From an uncultured Microbacterium sp. (GTDB lineage Bacteria > Actinomycetota > Actinomycetes > Actinomycetales > Microbacteriaceae), in the NCBI RefSeq assembly GCF_947489255.1, contig NZ_CANLCY010000005.1, positions 186,001 through 250,000 on the forward strand: 64,000 nucleotides of DNA, written 5' to 3'. A model generated the notes under the pieces. That model saw nothing but the letters and a program-made list of their open reading frames with translations, did not search any database and had not been told where the DNA came from. This document shows positions 37,039-46,086 of the stretch, piece by piece. The position numbers were made by a program, and so were the translations under genes. Positions within the stretch are counted from its first letter, which is position 1, and each line of letters begins with the position of its first letter.

Positions 37039-39519
37039 TCAGTTCCAGTCGGCGACGAGCTGGTTCGATGTGCGGAGGACGTCGGGGGCGCAGAAGCGCT
37101 CCGGGTTCGCGTCCTGCTCACTCCGCACCCGGAAGGTCACCGACTCGCCCGGCAGCAGGGTGACGAGCATGTCGTCGACGACGGCATCCGGATCGACCTT
37201 GTCGACCAGCAGCGCGAGGTCGCGCACGAGATTCCCGGCCTCGACCGTCACCTCGTACCCGGTTGCCACCCGACGAGCGCTCGTGGTGAGCTCTGCGCGG
37301 GCGAGCGCGGAGTCGCGATGCTCGGCGAAGAACCAGAAGCCGCGTACGCCCTCCGACTCCACCACGATCAGCTCGCTCGCCGCATCGGCGGGCGTGGCCA
37401 CCGCCTCGGGGAGCGCGAACGTGCGCGCACCGCGGGCATCGATGTCGGTCGCGAGCAGCGCCTCGGCCAGCACCGTCCCGTCGAAGGACAGGCGGCGTGC
37501 GAGGAGCGGTCCCGTCCACCCCGCGGGGGCGTCGTTGACCGCGATAGCGGCGAGTCCGCCCCCGCGGGGCTGGATCGTGAGCAGCCGGTCGGCGTAGACG
37601 TGCTTGAGCGCGTAGAGCAGCGGCTTGGCGTGTCCGTAGCCGTCGACGGCTGCCCACGAGGTCACCGGCCAGCAGTCGTTGAGCTGCCACACGACCGATC
37701 CCATGCAGCGCGGCGACTCGGAGCGCATGTGCTCGATGCCCACCGTCACCGCCAGCGCCTGGTTCAGCGACATGGCCCAATGCCAGTCCTCGGTGTCGTC
37801 GGGGAGAGGGAGGTGAGCGACGAGACCGTCGGTGAGCTTGTCGTTGCCGTCCATCGCCTTCTGGTGGTGGAACATGCCCGGAGACTCGGGCGTGAGCGGA
37901 GAATCCGAGATCGCCCGGGTGATCGTCGACCACGTCGCCGGCCCCTGCCATCCGAATTCGGCGACGAAACGCGCGTGAACGTCGCGATAGGTCGGGTAGT
38001 CGACGCGGTTCCAGTGCTCCCAGAGGTGGACGGACCCGTGCTCGGGATCGTTCGCGAAGATGTCCGCATCACCCGACCAGGGGCTCGCCGGCGTGTACGA
38101 CCGCGAAGGGTCGAGCTCGGCGACGAGGCGCGGGAGAAGGTCGAGGTAGTAGCCGAGCCCCCAGGTCCGCCCCTGCAGACGCTTCGCCCAGCCCCACTCC
38201 TCGTAGCCCCAGACGTTCTCGTTGTTGCCGTTCCACAGCGCCAGACTCGGGTGCGGCATGATGCGCGTGATGTTGTCACGGGCCTCGGCCTCCACCTCCG
38301 ACCACAGCGGCTCCTCCTCGGCGTAGCTGGCGCATGCGAAGAGGAAGTCCTGCCAGACGAGGATGCCGCGTTCGTCGCAGAGGTCGTAGAAGTCATCCGA
38401 CTCGTAGTAGCCGCCGCCCCAGATGCGCAGCAGGTTCATGTTCGCGAACTCCGCCTGGTCGAGACGGTGCGAGAGTCGCTCGCGGGTCACACGCGTGACG
38501 AAAGCGTCGTCGGGGATCCAGTTGGCCCCGCGGATCCACACCGGCTCGCCGTTGACGACGAAGCGGAAGGAGGTCCCTTCCTCGTCTCGATCGAGCTGGA
38601 CGTCGATCGTGCGGAAGCCGATCCGATGCGTACGCTCCGCCAGGACGTCGCCATCGCGCTCCAGGGAAACGGCGAGGTCGTAGAGCGGCTGCTCGCCGAA
38701 CCCGCGCGGCCACCAGAGGGCGACGTCGGCGACACGCAGCTCGGCGACGCCCGTGGACGCCCCCGCCGCGAACTCGATCCGCGCCTCGCTCCCGTCGGCG
38801 AGGGAGATCGAGACGGAGTAGTCCGCGTCGTCGGCGCGCTCGATGTCGACGTGGACCGCGACGACGCCGTCCGAGCCGTCGACGCTGACGACCGGTCGCG
38901 TCGCCGCGATCCGTGCCCCCGACCAGGCCTCGAGGCGCGCGGGCTTCCAGATGCCCGACGACGCGGCATCCAATCCCCAGTCCCAGCCGAAGTTGCAGGC
39001 GGCCTTGCGGATGGCGTTGAACGGGTGGAAGTAGGTGTGCGGGCGGTAGCCGATCTCGAGGCTCGCTCGGTCGGCCTCGGCAACAGGCGACGCGAACGTC
39101 ACCACGAGCTCGTTCTCGCCATCGCGGAGGGCGTCGTCGACCGAGAACCGGTACGTGCGGTGCTGGTTGCGCGTGCGCCCGAGGCTGCGCCCGTTCAGCA
39201 CCACCTCGGCGAAGGTGTCGAGGCCATCGAACACGAGGTCGTGACGGTCGTGGCCATCGGGGGCGTAGTCGAAGCGGGTCGCGTACTCCCAGGCGCTCTG
39301 GCCGATCCACGTCACCGTGGTCTCGTTGCGGTCGAGGTAGGGGTCGAGGATCAGGCCCGCGTCGAGGAGAGCGACGTGCACGAGTCCGGGAACGGCCGCG
39401 GGAACCGTCTGCCCGGCGATTGCGGCGGGGACCGGACCGTCGAGGGCCCGCAGGCTCCACACCTCGGGAAGGGCCGTGGTGCGGGCGGCGGCGGGGCGAG
39501 CGGTGGTGACGTCGGTCAT
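37039..39519 (-). CDS. Beta-mannosidase (GH2)
   Basis: An 826-residue GH2 enzyme without a signal peptide, so cytoplasmic. A jelly-roll domain comes first (PVPAAVPGLVHVALLDAG, WIGQSAWEYATRF). The catalytic barrel follows, with the acid/base Glu in WNGNNENVWG and the nucleophile Glu in RFVAEFGWQG, both in the beta-mannosidase rather than beta-galactosidase pattern. VVWQLNDCWPVTSWA is characteristic. It releases mannose from the non-reducing end of imported manno-oligosaccharides. The ATG overlaps the second permease stop by 4 nt. Confidence 0.92.
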   Translation of the reverse strand: MTDVTTARPAAARTTALPEVWSLRALDGPVPAAIAGQTVPAAVPGLVHVALLDAGLILDPYLDRNETTVTWIGQSAWEYATRFDYAPDGHDRHDLVFDGLDTFAEVVLNGRSLGRTRNQHRTYRFSVDDALRDGENELVVTFASPVAEADRASLEIGYRPHTYFHPFNAIRKAACNFGWDWGLDAASSGIWKPARLEAWSGARIAATRPVVSVDGSDGVVAVHVDIERADDADYSVSISLADGSEARIEFAAGASTGVAELRVADVALWWPRGFGEQPLYDLAVSLERDGDVLAERTHRIGFRTIDVQLDRDEEGTSFRFVVNGEPVWIRGANWIPDDAFVTRVTRERLSHRLDQAEFANMNLLRIWGGGYYESDDFYDLCDERGILVWQDFLFACASYAEEEPLWSEVEAEARDNITRIMPHPSLALWNGNNENVWGYEEWGWAKRLQGRTWGLGYYLDLLPRLVAELDPSRSYTPASPWSGDADIFANDPEHGSVHLWEHWNRVDYPTYRDVHARFVAEFGWQGPATWSTITRAISDSPLTPESPGMFHHQKAMDGNDKLTDGLVAHLPLPDDTEDWHWAMSLNQALAVTVGIEHMRSESPRCMGSVVWQLNDCWPVTSWAAVDGYGHAKPLLYALKHVYADRLLTIQPRGGGLAAIAVNDAPAGWTGPLLARRLSFDGTVLAEALLATDIDARGARTFALPEAVATPADAASELIVVESEGVRGFWFFAEHRDSALARAELTTSARRVATGYEVTVEAGNLVRDLALLVDKVDPDAVVDDMLVTLLPGESVTFRVRSEQDANPERFCAPDVLRTSNQLVADWN

Positions 39520-40421
39520 TTGGTGGCTCCAGAGGTCAGTCCGTTGTAGATGAATCGCTGCAGGAAGAGGAAGGCGAGGAGGGTGGGGACGATGACGAGG
39601 ATGGTGCCGGCGGCGATGACCTCCCACTGCGAGCCGAAGGGCCCCATGAAGCGGAACAGCGACGTCGAGATCACCCCGAGGTCCCTCGACGGCATATAGA
39701 GGAACGGGATGTAGAACTCGTTGTAGACCGCGATGCCCTTGATGATCACCACCGTCGCGATGGCGGGCTTCAGCAGCGGCAGGATGATGCGCCAGTACAC
39801 GGTGAAGCGATTGGCTCCGTCGATCATCGCGGCCTCGTCGAGGGCGACGGGGATGTTCTGCATGAACTGCAGGAAGATGTAGATCGCGATGATGTCGGTG
39901 CCGGTGAAGAGCACGATCGCCGCCCACCGGGTGTTGAACAGGTCGAGAGCGCTGATCACCTGGAAGGTCGCGACCTGGGTCGTGATCGAGGGCACGAGGG
40001 TGGCGAGCAGGAACACACCGGTCACGAGCGCCCGCCCGCGGAAACGGAACCGGTCCACCGCGTAGGCCGTCATCGTGCCGATGAGGATCGTGCCCGTGAT
40101 CGAGACCACGAGGATGATCGCGGTGTTCACGAACCCGGTCAGCATCCCGCCCTGCGTGAAGGCGATGACGAAGTTGTCGAGGTTGAACCAGTTCGACGGC
40201 GGATCGAGCGGACCCGTCGTGCGGTACTCCTCCGGTGTCTTGAACGCCAGCGCGAAGATCGTGACGATCGGCAGCAGCGCGAACAGGCACGCGATCACGA
40301 GCGCGGCGTATTTCAGCACCGTCGCGATCCATCCGAGATCGGCGCGGCGCCGGTGGGGTCGCGCCGGGGGGGCCGTCGGGGGCCGCGTCGGCGTGGGTGC
40401 GGGGGTGAGGGTGCCGGTCAT
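39516..40421 (-). CDS. Sugar ABC transporter permease (MalG/UgpE type)
   Basis: 301 residues and six spans. The EAA loop reads ALDEAAMIDGANRFTVYWRIILPLLKPAI, which docks the ATPase. A Pro/Thr/Arg-rich cytoplasmic N terminus precedes the first span. It is the second permease of the CUT1 uptake system, overlapping the first permease by 4 nt. No MsmX/MalK-type ATPase is in the operon, so a shared ATPase encoded elsewhere is expected (established for CUT1 systems). Confidence 0.93.
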   Translation of the reverse strand: MTGTLTPAPTPTRPPTAPPARPHRRRADLGWIATVLKYAALVIACLFALLPIVTIFALAFKTPEEYRTTGPLDPPSNWFNLDNFVIAFTQGGMLTGFVNTAIILVVSITGTILIGTMTAYAVDRFRFRGRALVTGVFLLATLVPSITTQVATFQVISALDLFNTRWAAIVLFTGTDIIAIYIFLQFMQNIPVALDEAAMIDGANRFTVYWRIILPLLKPAIATVVIIKGIAVYNEFYIPFLYMPSRDLGVISTSLFRFMGPFGSQWEVIAAGTILVIVPTLLAFLFLQRFIYNGLTSGATK

Positions 40422-41362
40422 TGCACGCTCGCTTTCTCGTCGGGGAAGAACCGTCGCTGCACCGCGGTGATGAGCAGCACGATCGCCAGCAGGACGACCG
40501 CCATCGCCGAGGCCAGACCCACCTGCGCGTAGCGGAACGCGGTGTCGACGGTCTGGATGACGAAGGTCTCGGAGCCGTTGGCGCCGCCGGTCATGATGTA
40601 CGGCATCTCGAAGGCCGAGAGGGCGCCCGACACCGCGAGGATGAGCGAGAGGCCCAGGATGCGACGGATGCTGGGGAGGATGATGAAGCGGAACTTCTGC
40701 CACGAGTTCGCGCCGTCGAGATCGGCCGCCTCGTACTGCTCCGCGGGCACCGACTGGATCGCGCCGAGGAAGAGCACGAAGTTCAATCCCATGTAGCGCC
40801 ACACCGACGTCGCCGCGAGCGACACGTTGACGATCGAGGGGTCGCCGAGCCACTGCGGCGGGTCGACGACGCCGAACGCCGCGAGGACGCTGTCGAGCGT
40901 CCCGCCGGGTCGGAAGAAGAACAGGAACATCAGACCGATCGCGACCCCGTTGATGAGGTACGGGAAGAAGATGACGCCCTTGAAGAAGTTCTTGAAGCGC
41001 GTGCGGAAACTGAGCAGCACGGCGAACAGCAGCGCCAGTCCGAGCTGGGCGATCGCGCCGACCAGATAGAACAGGCTCACCGCGAACACCTGGAAGTACT
41101 CGGGACGCGTGAAGATCTGCACGTAGTTGTCGAGGCCGACGAAGTTCTGCTGCGGGTCGAGCCCGTCCCAGTCGGTGACGCTGTACCAGAAGGAGTTCGC
41201 GACGGGCACGTAGGTGAATAGGACCAGGAAGCCCAGGGGGACGATCAGGAACAGCCAGGGGGTGAGCCGCCAGCCGCGCGCAGCGGATCGACGGGGGCCC
41301 GCGCGACGAAGGCGTCGGCGGGCGGGAACGGTTTCGAGGGGGGTGCCTTCGGCGAGCGCCAT
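40418..41362 (-). CDS. Sugar ABC transporter permease (MalF/UgpA type)
   Basis: 314 residues and six spans. It has an Arg-rich N terminus, then WLFLIVPLGFLVLFTYVPVANSFWYSVTDWDG and the EAA loop in PAEQYEAADLDGANSWQKFRFIILPSIRR. It forms the membrane channel with the following permease for sugar delivered by the lipoprotein encoded upstream. It is separated from that binding-protein gene by a perfect 14-bp hairpin, a usual device for making more binding protein than permease. Confidence 0.93.
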   Translation of the reverse strand: MALAEGTPLETVPARRRLRRAGPRRSAARGWRLTPWLFLIVPLGFLVLFTYVPVANSFWYSVTDWDGLDPQQNFVGLDNYVQIFTRPEYFQVFAVSLFYLVGAIAQLGLALLFAVLLSFRTRFKNFFKGVIFFPYLINGVAIGLMFLFFFRPGGTLDSVLAAFGVVDPPQWLGDPSIVNVSLAATSVWRYMGLNFVLFLGAIQSVPAEQYEAADLDGANSWQKFRFIILPSIRRILGLSLILAVSGALSAFEMPYIMTGGANGSETFVIQTVDTAFRYAQVGLASAMAVVLLAIVLLITAVQRRFFPDEKASVQ

Positions 41363-41386
41363 CGCGCGCTCCTTTCCATCAGGGGG

Positions 41387-41422
41387 TGATGCGGGGCGGA
41401 CTCGGGCGTCCGCCCCGCATCA
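41387..41422 (-). other. Intra-operon hairpin 2 (binding protein / permease)
   Basis: TGATGCGGGGCGGA (41387-41400) pairs perfectly with TCCGCCCCGCATCA (41409-41422) over an 8-nt loop; no U-run. It directly follows the solute-binding-protein stop and probably stabilises its mRNA or attenuates read-through. Confidence 0.75.
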
Positions 41423-41428
41423 GGAGCG

Positions 41429-42727
41429 TCACTGGGTGTCGGCGACCGCCTGGCCCCAGCGCGAGTTGAGATCGGCGAAGAACGACTGCTCGTCGCCGTC
41501 GCGTGCGCCGCGGGCGGTGTCGATGAGCTCCTGCCGGTACTTCTCTCCGAAGAGAGTGATCTCCGCCGCGTTCGCGATGTCGGTGATCAGGCTCTCCTTC
41601 CCCTGCGGGCGCGGGTCGAGCTCGATGTACTGCACGCCCAGGTCGGTGAAGTCGGAGAGCGTCGCGGGAGCGTCGTCGGCCTTCAGCGGGCTGATCGCGC
41701 CCTGGCTCTCGGCGAAGCCGGACTCGTTCTCGAACCAGTCGACCCAGGCTTTGGCTGCGGGCTTGTTCTCCGAGAACTTGCTCACGGCGAGCAGCTTGTC
41801 GGTCGCCGTGACCGAGGTGAACTGACCGTCGGTCTGCCACGGCATGGGCCAGAAGCCGATGGTGTCGCGCGACTTCCCGGCGGCCTCCGCGGCATCCTGC
41901 ATCTGCGACACCGCCCACGACCCGAGGATCATGGAGCCAATCTGCCCGTTCGCCAGGAGGGTCTTCGACTCCTCCCAGTTCGTGGTCGTCGGGTCGGCCT
42001 CGCTCAGCCCGGCGGCGACGGTGTCGTAGAGGAGCCCGTCGATCTCGGCGATGTCCGTCCCCGAGGTCCACGGCGCGTCGTCGGTGGTCATGTCGTTCAG
42101 CGCGGACGCGCCCGTGACGCCGCCGATGTTGCCGGCGAGAGACGACAGGGGCCAGCCGTCCTTGTAGTTGGTGTAGTACGGGGTGACGCCCGTGTCCTTG
42201 ATCTTCTGCAGGTCGGCGAGGTATTCCTCCGCCGTCGCCGGCGGGGTCGTGATGCCGGCCGCGGTCCACACGTCGCGGTTGAAGACGTAGCCCATGGCGG
42301 AGCCGAACGTCGACAGACCGTAGACCGTGCCGTCGTAGGCGCCGTCGTTGGTGAAGCGGTACGTCTGCGACAGCTCCTGCTCGTCGCCGAGCGGCTCGAA
42401 GAACTGCGGGTACTGGTCCCGCGTGACGTTCGAGGTGGGGATGAGCAGCACGTCGCCGTAGTCGCGCGAGTTGAGGCGGATGCGGACATCGCCCTCGTAA
42501 TCGGTGAGCGCTTCGAATTTGACCTGCACATCGGGGTAGGTCTTCTGGAATTCGGTGACGTAGTCCTTCAGGACGGTGTCGACGATGTCCGTGCGGTTGG
42601 TGAGCACGGTGATCTCGCCGGACGGGTTCTCGTCGCTGCTGGTCGATCCGCCGCCGCCGGAGCAGCCGGACAGGGCGAGGGCGGCCACGGTGGCCAGGCC
42701 CGCGACGGTGATGACATGCCTTTTCAT
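41429..42727 (-). CDS. Extracellular sugar-binding lipoprotein
   Basis: A 432-residue CUT1 solute-binding protein. The lipoprotein signal has lipobox LSGC (Cys near residue 22) followed by a flexible SGGGGSTSSDE linker. The body has the SBP_bac_1 pattern (DYVTEFQKTYPDVQVKFEAL and later GSMILGSWAVSQM). It captures oligosaccharides, most likely manno-oligosaccharides judging by its neighbours, at the outer membrane face. AAGGAG lies 6 nt before the ATG. A hairpin on each side isolates this gene within the operon. Confidence 0.93.
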   Translation of the reverse strand: MKRHVITVAGLATVAALALSGCSGGGGSTSSDENPSGEITVLTNRTDIVDTVLKDYVTEFQKTYPDVQVKFEALTDYEGDVRIRLNSRDYGDVLLIPTSNVTRDQYPQFFEPLGDEQELSQTYRFTNDGAYDGTVYGLSTFGSAMGYVFNRDVWTAAGITTPPATAEEYLADLQKIKDTGVTPYYTNYKDGWPLSSLAGNIGGVTGASALNDMTTDDAPWTSGTDIAEIDGLLYDTVAAGLSEADPTTTNWEESKTLLANGQIGSMILGSWAVSQMQDAAEAAGKSRDTIGFWPMPWQTDGQFTSVTATDKLLAVSKFSENKPAAKAWVDWFENESGFAESQGAISPLKADDAPATLSDFTDLGVQYIELDPRPQGKESLITDIANAAEITLFGEKYRQELIDTARGARDGDEQSFFADLNSRWGQAVADTQ

Positions 42728-42744
42728 GGGTTCTCCTTCGGGGT

Positions 42745-42772
42745 GGTGCGGCGGCGGCATCGCCGCCGCACC
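42745..42772 (-). other. Intra-operon hairpin 1 (mannanase / binding protein)
   Basis: GGTGCGGCGGCG (42745-42756) pairs perfectly with CGCCGCCGCACC (42761-42772) around GCAT. It lies between the GH5-type gene and the binding-protein gene, either a weak terminator of the first or a processing/stability element. Confidence 0.75.
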
Positions 42773-42785
42773 GGGGGTGTGTGAC

Positions 42786-45700
42786 TCAGGAACGGGTGCG
42801 CCGACGGCGATGGATGACACCGACGACACCGGCGAGCAGGAGCAGACCGCCGAGCAACGCCGCGCCGACGGGGGCGGCCGCGCCCGTTGTCGCGAGCGGT
42901 CCGGAGGCGCCCGGGGCGACCGGGATGCCGGGGGTCGGCGAGACGGCGGGGGCCGGCGTCGGCTCCGGGGCGGCGGTGGCGCTGGGAGACGGGTCCGGGC
43001 CGGACGTCGGTTCGGGCTCCGGGGTGGGCTCGGGCACGGCGGCGGGGGCGAGGGCGACGATGTCGTCGACGGTCAATTCACCCTGCGCGGTTCCCGCGAC
43101 GTAGAGGGCGAACTGGGTGACCGACGACAGGTCGAGACGGGACTCCCCCGCCCACGCCGGCGGTGCGAAGCGATCGAAGGGCAGTTCGACCCGGTGGGCT
43201 CCGGCCTCTTCGACCGGCACCTGCGCCTCCCAGTAGCCCCCGGCCGCGACGAACTGCACGGTCGTCGTCGTCCCGGCGGGGGCGTCGAGGGTGAGCCCCA
43301 CTCCCGCGTAGCCGAACCAGCTGACCGGCTCCGGCAGGGTCCGCACGACTCCCGCGTAACCCGGGGAGCCCAGGTCGTAGGTGAACCGTCCCGCGTGGTC
43401 GCCGTCCTCCGCGACGAGCGAGGGGACGACCTCTCCGCCACCGGTGTTGCGCACCCATGCCGTCGACAACGCCGTGTCATCGGCGTAGGACTCGAAGTCG
43501 TCGACGACGAGATCGCTCGTCGGGCGCGCCGCCGAGGTGAAGCTCCAGGTCGGCGAGGACGACATGCCCAGACCGTTGACCGCCTCGACGCGCCAGTAGT
43601 AGGTCGTCTCGGCATCCAGATCGATCGCGGGACGCCACGACGAGCCCCTCAGCCCGGTCTCCGCAGCGACGACGGCCTTCAGGTCGGGGTCGGTCGCGAG
43701 GGTGAAGCGATAGTAGGCGGCATCCTGTGCCGGCACCCACTGGAACGTGGGCGTCGCGCGCACGTCGGTGGCCCCGTCGACGGGTGCCTGCGCGGTGACG
43801 GCACCCGGCGCACCGAGCTCGGGGGCGTTCGACGAGAAGAGCGACACCTCCGACAGCTGCGGCGTCCACACCTCTCCGGTCGCACCGTCCCACGAGACGC
43901 GGAGCTGGTTCACGCCCCGGAGGTCGCGCAGCCGGTAGACGTAGCGCTTCCAGTTGCCGTCACCACCGTCGACGGTCGGCTCAAGCGTGCGCCATTGCCG
44001 GCCGTCGGCCGAACCCGACAGGGTGAGGGGGATCACCGGCTGGTCGGGCCAGTAGTAGGCGACGAGGTCGACGCCCGAGATGTCGTCGTAGGCCCAGGTC
44101 ACCGATTCGTCGCCGTCGGCCGCATCGCGCTTCAGCCGGGACGAGTCACCGGAGAACGCGCCCGGATTGCCGGTGTCGAACGACAGGCTGCCGCTGTGCG
44201 CGGTCGTGCGGCTGAAGTCGTCCAGCGGATCGAACAGGGCGACCCGCGGGGTCTCGTTCGTCACGGTCGCCCGTTCCAGCACCGCTTCCCGCGCCCACGA
44301 GACGCGGACGTACTCGCCCGACAGATCGGATGCCACGACCTCGGTCGCTCCGTCGACGGGGCGCGTCGTGGTCGTCACCGGGGTCCAGGTCGACCCGTCG
44401 AGACTCACACCGACCTCGGCCCCGTCCGCCTCGCTGAGCCGGAAGACGGCCGTGCGCACACCCGCGGCACGCCAGGTCGCCGTCGCGGTCGCGTCGGTCG
44501 CCCGGGCCCCCTCGGGGGCGATCAGGTCGGCACCGCCGTGGCCTGCCGTGAGCCGCCAGTCCGACAGGGGGTCGACGGTCACCGTCGCGCCCGCGGCACT
44601 CACGGCCTCCGAGGCGGTGGAGTCGCCCTGCGCGGACTCCGCCACGACACGGTAGACGGCGGTCGGTGGCGAGTCGAGATCGGTCACCGGCGAGGCCGCG
44701 GCCCCGACGGGGTCGGCTGTCAGGTCGCTCCAGTCGCCTCCCGCGACGCTGCGCTGAATGCGGTAGCCCTGCGCGCCCGCCGACCCGCGCCAGGCGATCC
44801 GGTTGATCGCGTTGGTCTGCTCGATCGAGACGATGAGCGGCTCGTCGGGAGCACCTTCTCCCGTGGGCAGGCCGAGATCGCGGCCATAGGCGCCGATCGC
44901 CTCGACCGACTGCCGCATGCGGTCGGTGTCGCCCGGGTAGTGCAGGGTGAAGCCGTCGTCGTGGGGGACGAGACCGCCCCGGTCGTTGTTGCCGAACAGC
45001 GACCAGAAGAACATGCCCGAGACGTTCTCGTCCGCGGCGGCGGCGTCCAACAGTTCGCTCGACGCGGCCGTCGAGGCGTATTCGCCGGCGATGTAGACCT
45101 TGCCGGCGGCGGCGACGGACGCGGCATCCGCCGTCACCTTCTCGACCGTGGGCGGGTAGTAGTGCACGTCGACGATGTCGAGGTCGGGCGCGGCGAGGGT
45201 GTCGGGGTCGATGTCGAAGCGACGGCCGGCAGCGACCAGCTGCTGAGGCGCGCGCTCCGAGATGAAGTCCACCTGCGCGTTGATCCAGTCGAGCGTCATG
45301 CCCTCGAGTTCGTTTCCGAGCTCCCAGGCGAGCACGGTGGGATCGTCGACGTACTTCACGCCGGTCAGCGCATTGGTGCGCGAGAGGATCACGTCGACGT
45401 ACTGCTGGTAGGCCGAGACCGCCTCAGGGGCGGTGTAGAAGTCGTCGGACTCCAACCCCAGCGGCGTCGTGAAGTCGCGGTGCCCGCCGTGGTAATAGCT
45501 CCACTCGTCGGTCAGCGGCAGGATCAGGCGGATGCCGAGGCTTCCGGCGTACGCGACGGCGAAGTCGATCGTCTGAAACGCCGCGTCGTTGTATTCGCCG
45601 AGGCGCGGCATGATCGCGAGCGGGTTGGCGTCGTCCTGGCCGGTCGAGGTCATCATGTGCGAGCGCACGACGTTGACACCCATCCGGTGCGCGGTGTCGA

Positions 45701-45983
45701 GCGCGTCCTTGATGCGGAAGTACGTGGGGTAGTCCACGCCGCCGACGTTCTCGTCGAGGCCGAGCCAGTAGATGTTCGTCCCGCTCGCGCGGAACGTCTC
45801 ACCGTCGAGCGTGAGTCGGGAGCCGTCGCGCTCCACGAACGACGTGTTCTGCGACACGAGGGGAGGAGCGGATGCCGTGGATGCGGCCGAGACGGCGGGG
45901 GCGGCCCACAGCGAGGCGGCGATCACCGTTGCGCTGAGGCTCGCGGCGACGACACCGCGGACGGGGGTACGGGGATGGATCAA
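42786..45983 (-). CDS. Wall-anchored GH5-type mannanase, multidomain
   Basis: 1065 residues from TTG 45983 (GAAGGAG upstream). The signal peptide is about residues 1-33. The catalytic barrel (about 45-385) has acid/base Glu225 (WELGNE) and nucleophile Glu301 (YIAGEYAS), in the style of GH5 endo-beta-mannanases. Then come an FN3-like domain (about 385-480), beta-sandwich carbohydrate-binding modules with an intervening FN3-like segment (to about 830), a CBM11/CIA30-like module opening VVDDFESYADD, and a Pro/Glu/Ser-rich linker. The tail LATTG (from 1030), hydrophobic span and RRRRTRS form an LAXTG signal for a class E-type sortase. It cuts mannan at the cell surface. Confidence 0.85.
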   Translation of the reverse strand: MIHPRTPVRGVVAASLSATVIAASLWAAPAVSAASTASAPPLVSQNTSFVERDGSRLTLDGETFRASGTNIYWLGLDENVGGVDYPTYFRIKDALDTAHRMGVNVVRSHMMTSTGQDDANPLAIMPRLGEYNDAAFQTIDFAVAYAGSLGIRLILPLTDEWSYYHGGHRDFTTPLGLESDDFYTAPEAVSAYQQYVDVILSRTNALTGVKYVDDPTVLAWELGNELEGMTLDWINAQVDFISERAPQQLVAAGRRFDIDPDTLAAPDLDIVDVHYYPPTVEKVTADAASVAAAGKVYIAGEYASTAASSELLDAAAADENVSGMFFWSLFGNNDRGGLVPHDDGFTLHYPGDTDRMRQSVEAIGAYGRDLGLPTGEGAPDEPLIVSIEQTNAINRIAWRGSAGAQGYRIQRSVAGGDWSDLTADPVGAAASPVTDLDSPPTAVYRVVAESAQGDSTASEAVSAAGATVTVDPLSDWRLTAGHGGADLIAPEGARATDATATATWRAAGVRTAVFRLSEADGAEVGVSLDGSTWTPVTTTTRPVDGATEVVASDLSGEYVRVSWAREAVLERATVTNETPRVALFDPLDDFSRTTAHSGSLSFDTGNPGAFSGDSSRLKRDAADGDESVTWAYDDISGVDLVAYYWPDQPVIPLTLSGSADGRQWRTLEPTVDGGDGNWKRYVYRLRDLRGVNQLRVSWDGATGEVWTPQLSEVSLFSSNAPELGAPGAVTAQAPVDGATDVRATPTFQWVPAQDAAYYRFTLATDPDLKAVVAAETGLRGSSWRPAIDLDAETTYYWRVEAVNGLGMSSSPTWSFTSAARPTSDLVVDDFESYADDTALSTAWVRNTGGGEVVPSLVAEDGDHAGRFTYDLGSPGYAGVVRTLPEPVSWFGYAGVGLTLDAPAGTTTTVQFVAAGGYWEAQVPVEEAGAHRVELPFDRFAPPAWAGESRLDLSSVTQFALYVAGTAQGELTVDDIVALAPAAVPEPTPEPEPTSGPDPSPSATAAPEPTPAPAVSPTPGIPVAPGASGPLATTGAAAPVGAALLGGLLLLAGVVGVIHRRRRTRS

Positions 45984-46073
45984 CGACCAGGCTCCTTCGA
46001 CCGGCGGACGGGGTTTCGCCGTGCGGCGATGAACCCAGCATCCGCGAGCAGCCGGAGCAGGTCAAGAGGTTAG

Positions 46074-46086
46074 ATAAATAATTTAT
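46074..46086. promoter_or_regulatory. AT-rich palindrome upstream of the GH5 gene
   Basis: ATAAAT-A-ATTTAT is a perfect 13-nt palindrome in an otherwise about 70% GC region, 88-100 nt upstream of the mannanase start and overlapping the stop codon of the LacI-like gene. A related ATAAA-N8-TTTAT dyad lies upstream of the GH26 mannanase (49302-49319). It is a candidate operator for the ROK regulator encoded nearby. Confidence 0.55.

Noticed and set aside
42576..46073. A 1165-codon open frame on the plus strand
   Set aside because: It is antisense to the mannanase gene and its translation is rich in Arg/Gly/Val/Asp with no domain. It is a GC-rich frame shadow.
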